Of a stretch of 18,432 bases of DNA, positions 13,768 to 18,432 are shown in pieces. Under the pieces are notes generated by a model that saw only the letters and a program-made list of their open reading frames with translations, was not told where the DNA came from and ran no database searches. Numbering within the stretch: the stretch's first letter is position 1; the number at the start of each line of letters is the position of its first letter. Source of the stretch: CAYRIF01 sp964424205 (GTDB lineage: Bacteria > Bacteroidota > Bacteroidia > Cytophagales > Cyclobacteriaceae). The position numbers were made by a program, and so were the translations under genes. The stretch covers positions 1-18,432 of the forward strand of contig CAYRIF010000041.1 of assembly GCA_964424205.1 (NCBI GenBank), read 5' to 3'.

Positions 13768-16632
13768 ATGCCGAAAAACGTCAAGGAAAATAAGAAACTA
13801 AAGAAAGAAAATGGTTTTGATACTGTTGGATTTGAAAGTATAGAGATATATGGTGCGAGAGAACATAACCTCAAAGATTTTGATCTAAAAATTCCAAGAA
13901 ATAAACTGGTGGTCATCACGGGGATTAGTGGAAGTGGCAAATCTTCCCTGGCATTTGATACCATCTATGCCGAAGGGCAACGACGTTACATGGAAAGTTT
14001 TTCTGCCTACGCTAGGTCATTCTTGGGCAACTTAGAGCGCCCTGATGTAGATAAAATAAATGGGCTAAGTCCAGTGATTTCCATTGAGCAAAAAACCACC
14101 TCAAAAAATCCTCGGTCAACGGTTGGCACAGTTACTGAAATATATGATTTCATGCGACTGCTTTTTGCAAGAGCAGGAGAGGCATTTTCGTATGAAACAG
14201 GCGATAAAATGATTCGCCAGTCCGAAGATCAAATTATAGATCACATTCTTAATAACTTTCCTAACAAAAAATTAATGCTACTCGCCCCCGTAGTGAAAGG
14301 AAGAAAAGGACATTACCGAGAATTATTTGTTCAAATAAGAAAATCAGGATTTACGAAAGTAAGGATAGACGGAGAAATTCAGGAAGTTGTACCTAAGATG
14401 CAAGTTGATCGATATAAGATTCATGATATTGAGTTAGTGGTGGATAGAATTCTGGTTAATGAAAAAGATAGATATCGTATCTCACAATCTGTAAAAACTG
14501 CTTTGACCCAAGGAAAAGGTGTCATGATGGTACAAGATGAAGCCAATGTCGTGCACCATTTCTCTCAAATGTTGATGGATCCAAAAACAGGACTGGCTTA
14601 TGACGAGCCTGCCCCCAATACCTTCTCCTTTAACTCTCCCTATGGCGCCTGTCCATCATGTCGCGGATTAGGAAAAATAGAGAAAATCACCAAAGAAACC
14701 ATTATTCCTAACCCAAAGTTGAGCATCAGTCGTGGGGGCATTGCACCGCTAGGAGAATATAGAGATATTTGGATTTTCAAGAAAATAGAATCCTTTCTGA
14801 AAAAGTCAAAACTCAATCTGACTGTTCCCATAAAGGATATTCCTGAAGAAATTATGGATAGTCTTTTATATGGCTCTAATATGACCGTAGCTGTTCCTTC
14901 AATCAAACATCCTGGCACTGAATGGCAAACGAAATTTGAGGGGATTATTAACTTTTTGGAAAAACAAAAGGACACTGGCAGCGAGAAAATACAGCGCTGG
15001 GTGAGAGAATATATCGAAATCAAAATCTGTCCAGGCTGTAATGGCGCAAGGCTAAAAAAAGAGTCGTTGCATTTTAAGATTGACAATAAAAATATTTTCG
15101 AACTAGCAGCAATGAATATTCGCCAGCTAGGCAATTGGTTTGAAGGTATTGAAAGCAGGTTGAATGAAAGGCAAAATAGAATAGCAGCAGAAGTACTCAA
15201 AGAAATTAGAAAACGGATTGGTTTTTTATTAGATATTGGGCTTGATTACCTTGATTTGAACAGACCCTTACGAACACTTTCGGGAGGAGAATCGCAAAGG
15301 ATAAGACTTGCCACGCAGATAGGAACGCAGCTTGTTGGCGTGTTGTATATCTTGGATGAACCGAGCATCGGATTGCATCAAAGGGATAATATGAAGCTCA
15401 TAAAAGCACTTCAAGACCTCAGAGATTTAGGCAACTCAGTTATTATTGTAGAGCATGATAAGGACATGATGCTCCATGCCGATTATATTGTTGACATTGG
15501 TCCAGGAGCCGGTAAACACGGCGGTGAAATTGTAGGCGAAGGTATTCCAAAGACTTTTATAAAAAACAATTCGATAACATCAGCCTACCTTCGGGATGAA
15601 AAGAAAATTGCCGTTCCCAAAGAAAGAAGAAAGGGAAACGGTAAAAAGATTACCGTAAAGGGAGCTACAGGAAACAACTTAAAAAATGTTACTGTCGATT
15701 TCCCATTGGGGAAAATGATTTGTGTTACTGGCGTATCAGGAAGCGGGAAGTCAACCCTAATCCATGAAACTTTATACCCCATTTTAAATAAAGAAATTTA
15801 TAGGGCAAAAAAGAAACCAATGTCCTTTGATAGCGTGACAGGAATTGAGCACATCGACAAAGTAATCGAAGTAGATCAGTCTCCAATCGGCAGAACACCA
15901 CGTTCAAATCCTGCTACCTACATTGGTGTTTTTACCGAAATCAGGGCGTTATTTAAGGAGCTACCAGAAGCAAAAATTAGAGGTTATAAACCTGGACGGT
16001 TTTCATTCAATGTGAAAAACGGACGGTGTAATACTTGCGAAGGAGCAGGAATGAAGTTGATAGAAATGGACTTTATGCCAAACATCTATGTGCCCTGTGA
16101 AGACTGCAAAGGAAAAAGGTATAACCCTGAAACTTTAGAAATAAGGTATAAAGGAAAATCAATTGCAGATGTGTTGAACATGACCGTAGAGCAAGCTGTA
16201 GATTTTTTCCAAAATCATCCTAAGATACTTCAAAAAGTAAAGACGCTGGATGAGGTAGGGCTGAATTACATCACTTTAGGTCAGTTTGCTACGACCCTTT
16301 CTGGTGGAGAAGCGCAAAGGGTGAAACTAGCTAAAGAGCTTTCTAAAAGAGATACTGGCAAGACCATGTACATTTTAGATGAACCTACTACAGGTTTACA
16401 TTTTCAAGATATTCAACACCTGCTTAATGTTCTTGATAAGTTGGTTGACAAAGGAAACACCGTGCTGATTATTGAGCATAACTTAGATATCATCAAAGTG
16501 GCAGACTATGTTATTGACATTGGTTCAGAAGGAGGAGATTTAGGTGGTGAAATAGTAGCTGAAGGTACCCCTGAAGAAATTATAAAAAGTAAGAAAAGTC
16601 ATACGGCTGCTTTTTTGAAAATGGAACTTTAG
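13768..16632 (+). CDS. uvrA: Excinuclease ABC subunit A (UvrA)
   Basis: A 954-residue DNA-damage recognition ATPase of nucleotide excision repair; it loads UvrB at lesions. Two ABC modules are complete: Walker A GISGSGKSS (52-60) and GVSGSGKST (about 654-662); signatures LSGGESQRIRLA (about 505) and LSGGEAQRVKLA (about 845); Walker B ILDEP in both. Zinc-binding Cys pairs are CPSC (about 295) with CPGC (about 421), and CNTC (about 754) with CEDC (about 777). The UvrB-binding region is present (about residues 135-220), which argues against the shorter UvrA2 type. The N-terminus has a Lys-rich extension of about 20 residues. No terminator follows the stop directly; readthrough would meet the first attenuator terminator at 16783. 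Confidence 0.97.
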   Translation: MPKNVKENKKLKKENGFDTVGFESIEIYGAREHNLKDFDLKIPRNKLVVITGISGSGKSSLAFDTIYAEGQRRYMESFSAYARSFLGNLERPDVDKINGLSPVISIEQKTTSKNPRSTVGTVTEIYDFMRLLFARAGEAFSYETGDKMIRQSEDQIIDHILNNFPNKKLMLLAPVVKGRKGHYRELFVQIRKSGFTKVRIDGEIQEVVPKMQVDRYKIHDIELVVDRILVNEKDRYRISQSVKTALTQGKGVMMVQDEANVVHHFSQMLMDPKTGLAYDEPAPNTFSFNSPYGACPSCRGLGKIEKITKETIIPNPKLSISRGGIAPLGEYRDIWIFKKIESFLKKSKLNLTVPIKDIPEEIMDSLLYGSNMTVAVPSIKHPGTEWQTKFEGIINFLEKQKDTGSEKIQRWVREYIEIKICPGCNGARLKKESLHFKIDNKNIFELAAMNIRQLGNWFEGIESRLNERQNRIAAEVLKEIRKRIGFLLDIGLDYLDLNRPLRTLSGGESQRIRLATQIGTQLVGVLYILDEPSIGLHQRDNMKLIKALQDLRDLGNSVIIVEHDKDMMLHADYIVDIGPGAGKHGGEIVGEGIPKTFIKNNSITSAYLRDEKKIAVPKERRKGNGKKITVKGATGNNLKNVTVDFPLGKMICVTGVSGSGKSTLIHETLYPILNKEIYRAKKKPMSFDSVTGIEHIDKVIEVDQSPIGRTPRSNPATYIGVFTEIRALFKELPEAKIRGYKPGRFSFNVKNGRCNTCEGAGMKLIEMDFMPNIYVPCEDCKGKRYNPETLEIRYKGKSIADVLNMTVEQAVDFFQNHPKILQKVKTLDEVGLNYITLGQFATTLSGGEAQRVKLAKELSKRDTGKTMYILDEPTTGLHFQDIQHLLNVLDKLVDKGNTVLIIEHNLDIIKVADYVIDIGSEGGDLGGEIVAEGTPEEIIKSKKSHTAAFLKMEL

Positions 16633-16675
16633 AGAAATATTCTCCTGAATAAGACACATTATAAAAATGAATTGT

Positions 16676-16683
16676 TATATTTG
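16676..16683 (+). promoter_or_regulatory. Bacteroidota -7 promoter element for the metY leader
   Basis: TATATTTG matches the Bacteroidota -7 consensus TAnnTTTG exactly. It lies 44 bp after the uvrA stop and 9 bp before the first leader ATG. I see no good -33 TTG at the usual distance. Transcription would begin near 16688-16692, so translation of leader 1 would be almost leaderless from 16693, or would begin at the second in-frame ATG at 16714. Confidence 0.55.
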
Positions 16684-16692
16684 CTTTTACAA

Positions 16693-16767
16693 ATGAAAAA
16701 ACAAAATACAAATATGTGCTGCTCAATGATGTGTAAAGAAATTTACGCAAGGGCATTTTTTGTATAA
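16693..16767 (+). CDS. Met/Cys leader peptide 1 of the metY attenuator
   Basis: A 24-codon ORF (ATG 16693, stop TAA 16765-16767). If it starts at the in-frame ATG 16714 it encodes MCCSMMCKEIYARAFFV. Six of seven codons at positions 8-14 are Met or Cys (three each), far above their normal use. The stop lies 15 bp before an intrinsic terminator. Codons 19-24 (16747-16764), just after the Met/Cys run, can pair with the left arm of that terminator. Together with the sulfur-amino-acid gene downstream, this is the expected form of a leader peptide that measures Met/Cys tRNA charging. Peptide function itself is probably nil. The assignment is inference from sequence; no homologue search was possible. 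Confidence 0.7.
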   Translation: MKKQNTNMCCSMMCKEIYARAFFV

Positions 16768-16795
16768 GAAAAAAAATTATGGAAAAAGCCTTTGC
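16747..16795 (+). promoter_or_regulatory. Antiterminator of attenuator 1
   Basis: GCAAGGGC (16747-16754) pairs with GCCTTTGC (16788-16795), eight pairs with one G-U. After an A-A mismatch, 16756-16764 can continue pairing with 16778-16786 (nine pairs, three G-U). This hairpin takes up 8 of the 10 GC-containing positions of the terminator's left arm, so the two structures exclude each other. Confidence 0.6.
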
Positions 16796-16818
16796 TATAA
16801 ATAGCAAAGGCTTTTTTT
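16783..16818 (+). terminator. Attenuator 1 intrinsic terminator
   Basis: GCCTTTGCTA (16788-16797) and TAGCAAAGGC (16802-16811) form a perfect 10-bp stem with loop TAAA; AAAAA (16783-16787) can extend it against the following seven T (16812-16818). It ends transcripts from the leader promoter and any readthrough from uvrA. Confidence 0.92.
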
Positions 16819-16837
16819 ATGCTCAAGAATAAAAAAT

Positions 16838-16927
16838 ATGACTACAAATAGGTTAATACACGGTGATGTCTTTATGATATGTATGTGCATAATGCAGCAT
16901 ATAATGCTTTGGTATTACCGGAATTAA
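16838..16927 (+). CDS. Met/Cys leader peptide 2 of the metY attenuator
   Basis: A 29-codon ORF (ATG 16838, stop TAA 16925-16927); an internal in-frame ATG at 16874 would give MICMCIMQHIMLWYYRN. Positions 13-23 contain four Met and two Cys codons, and the three Ile codons between them are all ATA. The stop is 19 bp before the second terminator. It is in a different frame from metY and overlaps the artefactual upstream extension of metY. Its design repeats leader 1: a Met/Cys codon run, then a segment able to form an antiterminator, then a terminator. It probably acts only by ribosome stalling; the start codon is uncertain. Confidence 0.7.
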   Translation: MTTNRLIHGDVFMICMCIMQHIMLWYYRN

Positions 16928-16964
16928 TTGATGAAATCACGCTTTCAGTCCCTTTGGTAATACC
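16851..16964 (+). promoter_or_regulatory. Alternative hairpins of attenuator 2 (protector and antiterminator)
   Basis: Antiterminator (2:3): 16911-16922 (GGTATTACCGGA) pairs with 16953-16964 (TTTGGTAATACC), twelve pairs including two G-U, taking five bases of the terminator's left arm. Protector (1:2): 16851-16861 can pair with 16911-16919 with two single-base bulges (T16854 and A16860), which would free the terminator when leader 2 is not translated. A ribosome at the leader stop (16925) would cover 16911-16922; one stalled at codons 13-17 would not. Confidence 0.6.
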
Positions 16965-16985
16965 TAATCCAAAGGGACTTTTTTT
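16947..16985 (+). terminator. Attenuator 2 intrinsic terminator
   Basis: AGTCCCTTTGG (16947-16957) and CCAAAGGGACT (16969-16979) form a perfect 11-bp stem with an 11-nt loop, followed by a run of seven T (16979-16985). It stands 35 bp before the metY start, so it must be bypassed for metY to be expressed. Confidence 0.93.
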
Positions 16986-17019
16986 ATTCATAAAATATAA
17001 ACGAAATAACAATAAAATA

Positions 17020-18294
17020 ATGGAAAATTTAAAAATAGCAAGTAAAGCACTACATGAAGGACATAATACAGAAACAACAGCAGCAGCAAGGGCTGTCCCA
17101 ATTTATCAAACAACATCCTATGTGTTCAAAGACACTGATCACGCAGCCGATTTGTTTGCGCTTAAAGAACCTGGGTATATATATACTAGATTGAATAACC
17201 CTACGAATGATATACTGGAGCAAAGACTTGCTGCTGTAGAAGGTGGAATTGGGGCAGCAGTATTTGCCTCTGGTGCATCAGCGATATCAACAACTTTTTT
17301 AACCCTCTTAAAAGCAGGAGACCATATCGTTTCATCAAGTAGTTTGTATGGAGGAACATACAATTTATTAAATGTCACATTGCCAAGGCTAGGAATAGAC
17401 ACTACTTTTGTTAACCCAGATAATACTAGTAACTTTCAAGGTGCTATTAAAGAAAATACAAAGGCAATTTTTGTGGAGTCTTTAGGAAATCCAAAACTTG
17501 ATGTGCTTGATTTAGAAGAGATATCAAAGGTTGCTAGGGCTAACAAAATACCACTTATTGTGGATAACACTGTTGCATCTCCAAGTTTATTAAATCCAAT
17601 AAAGTATGGCGCAAATATCGTTATTCACTCACTCACTAAGTATATAGGAGGGCATGGCACTTCACTCGGAGGAGCCGTAATTGATGCTGGTACATTTGAT
17701 TGGAAAAGCGGTAAGTTCTCAGAATTTACGGAGCCCTCCAAAGGGTATCATGGTTTAGTATATAGTGAGGCTTTAGGGGAAGCTGCATTTATTGCTAAAC
17801 TAAGAATAGAAGGGCTAAGAGATTTTGGAGGAGCATTAAGCCCGTATAACACATTTCAAATTATTCAGGGGTTGGAAACATTGGATGTTAGGATAAAACG
17901 ACAGTCAGAAAGTGCGCTGGCATTAGCCCAATGGTTAGCGTCTAAAACCGAAATTGTGTGGGTAAATTATCCGGGTTTACCTAGTAGTAGGTATAAAAGC
18001 CTCGCCCAAAAGTATTTACCAAAAGGACAGAGCGGTATTATTACTTTTGGACTTAAAGGTGGGTTTGAAAGCGCTAAGAGATTTACCGACGCCACAAAAT
18101 TATTTTCACTACTGGCTAATATTGGTGATACCAAATCACTGATTATTCATCCTGCCAGCACCACCCATCAGCAGTTAACCGAATCCGAACAACATGAAAC
18201 CGGTGTTAGCCCTGATTTAATAAGGCTATCGGTAGGTTTAGAAGCAGTGGATGATTTGAAAAAAGACATAGAACAAGCATTGAGCAAACTATAA
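17020..18294 (+). CDS. metY: O-acetylhomoserine aminocarboxypropyltransferase / sulfhydrylase
   Basis: A 424-residue PLP enzyme that makes homocysteine from O-acetylhomoserine and sulfide in methionine synthesis (cytosolic). Fold-type I motifs are clear: YTRLNNPTND (55-64), FASGASAI (82-89), SSLYGGTYNLL (107-117), VDNTVASP (181-188, with the PLP-contact Asp182), and HSLTKYIGGHG (203-213) with the Schiff-base Lys207. The length and the GGAVIDAG and KGYHGLVYSE segments point to MetY rather than cystathionine synthase or lyase. The frame stays open upstream to ATG 16879, but that 47-residue extension runs through the second terminator and is not family-like. Met at 17020 (MENLKIASKALHEG) gives the usual N-terminus. 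Expression is probably controlled by the two upstream attenuators. Confidence 0.93.
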   Translation: MENLKIASKALHEGHNTETTAAARAVPIYQTTSYVFKDTDHAADLFALKEPGYIYTRLNNPTNDILEQRLAAVEGGIGAAVFASGASAISTTFLTLLKAGDHIVSSSSLYGGTYNLLNVTLPRLGIDTTFVNPDNTSNFQGAIKENTKAIFVESLGNPKLDVLDLEEISKVARANKIPLIVDNTVASPSLLNPIKYGANIVIHSLTKYIGGHGTSLGGAVIDAGTFDWKSGKFSEFTEPSKGYHGLVYSEALGEAAFIAKLRIEGLRDFGGALSPYNTFQIIQGLETLDVRIKRQSESALALAQWLASKTEIVWVNYPGLPSSRYKSLAQKYLPKGQSGIITFGLKGGFESAKRFTDATKLFSLLANIGDTKSLIIHPASTTHQQLTESEQHETGVSPDLIRLSVGLEAVDDLKKDIEQALSKL

Positions 18295-18309
18295 TACCAT
18301 TTTAAAACT

Positions 18310-18344
18310 ATGAGATGCCTGATCAATACATTCGGGCATCTCAT
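18310..18344 (+). terminator. Stem-loop after metY, likely terminator without a full T-tract
   Basis: ATGAGATGCC (18310-18319) pairs perfectly with GGCATCTCAT (18335-18344) and three further inner pairs are possible (18320-18322 with 18332-18334, one G-U). It lies 15 bp after the metY stop. The following bases (TAAGATTTAG) are not a proper T-run, so it may instead protect the 3' end or be a factor-dependent site. The remaining 88 bp to the window edge show no gene. Confidence 0.5.
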
Positions 18345-18432
18345 TAAGATTTAGAATAATTAGGTTTCAAACACAAGATTTAGGCTAAAAATAAATTGAA
18401 TGTATAGAAAATACCTATTACAGCCTTGATTT

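Noticed and set aside
14640..15200. 186-codon minus-strand ORF inside uvrA
   Set aside because: Antisense shadow of a strongly conserved gene; it has no signal, motif or start context of its own.
13768..16632. UvrA2 paralogue rather than UvrA
   Set aside because: The UvrB-binding region between the first Walker A and the first zinc module is present and the length is standard, so canonical UvrA is the better call.
16580..16807. Minus-strand ORF over the uvrA end and first leader
   Set aside because: It covers the end of uvrA and terminator 1 in antisense and shows no family features; it is an AT-rich shadow frame.
16633..17019. SAM riboswitch upstream of metY
   Set aside because: A SAM-I-type leader is the common alternative for met genes, but I see none of its conserved core or kink-turn sequence. 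The region is accounted for by two leader ORFs and two terminators.

Overview
The window looks like chromosomal DNA of a Bacteroidota bacterium, probably of the Cytophagales type. It is AT-rich, and its start codons lack Shine-Dalgarno sequences. It carries OmpA proteins with carboxypeptidase-regulatory-like and PD40 domains, a patatin fused to an outer-membrane barrel, and at least one exact TAnnTTTG-type -7 promoter element. I see no CRISPR array, tRNA, rRNA, insertion sequence or phage gene. Most of the window is ordinary housekeeping and cell-envelope content.

Left part (1-2691, minus strand): two adjacent secreted lipoprotein genes. One is cut off by the window edge; the other is a 593-residue putative zincin (HEIAH motif) whose 5' end carries an 8-bp tandem repeat. 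Upstream is a decayed fragment of a VOC/glyoxalase-family gene with in-frame stops, then the intrinsic terminator of htpG. htpG (Hsp90) follows on the minus strand to 4581. A roughly 275-bp divergent region separates it from the plus-strand genes.

Middle part (4857-13607, plus strand): an envelope cluster. It encodes an M23 peptidoglycan endopeptidase ending in a strong terminator, a patatin/Omp85-like protein with a GTG start only about 20 bp after that terminator, a small CRD-OmpA protein, a large discoidin-like/PD40/CRD/OmpA protein, a LOG-family nucleotide phosphoribohydrolase and an MltD-like lytic transglycosylase. Two hydrolases and two OmpA-type anchors act on or bind peptidoglycan.

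Right part (13768-18432, plus strand): uvrA, then a regulatory region of about 390 bp, then metY (O-acetylhomoserine sulfhydrylase). This leader is the most interesting part of the window. It contains two consecutive short ORFs packed with Met and Cys codons (residues 8-14 MCCSMMC in the first; residues 13-23 MICMCIMQHIM in the second). Each is followed at 16-20 nt by a perfect intrinsic terminator. In each case the sequence just after the Met/Cys codons can pair with the left arm of the terminator to form an antiterminator; in the second a further upstream segment can pair with the antiterminator strand, giving a full 1:2 / 2:3 / 3:4 layout. I infer a tandem pair of ribosome-mediated attenuators that let RNA polymerase reach metY only when charged Met/Cys tRNA is scarce, the first module weighted to Cys and the second to Met. 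The metY reading frame can be extended upstream through the second terminator, but the true start is at 17020.
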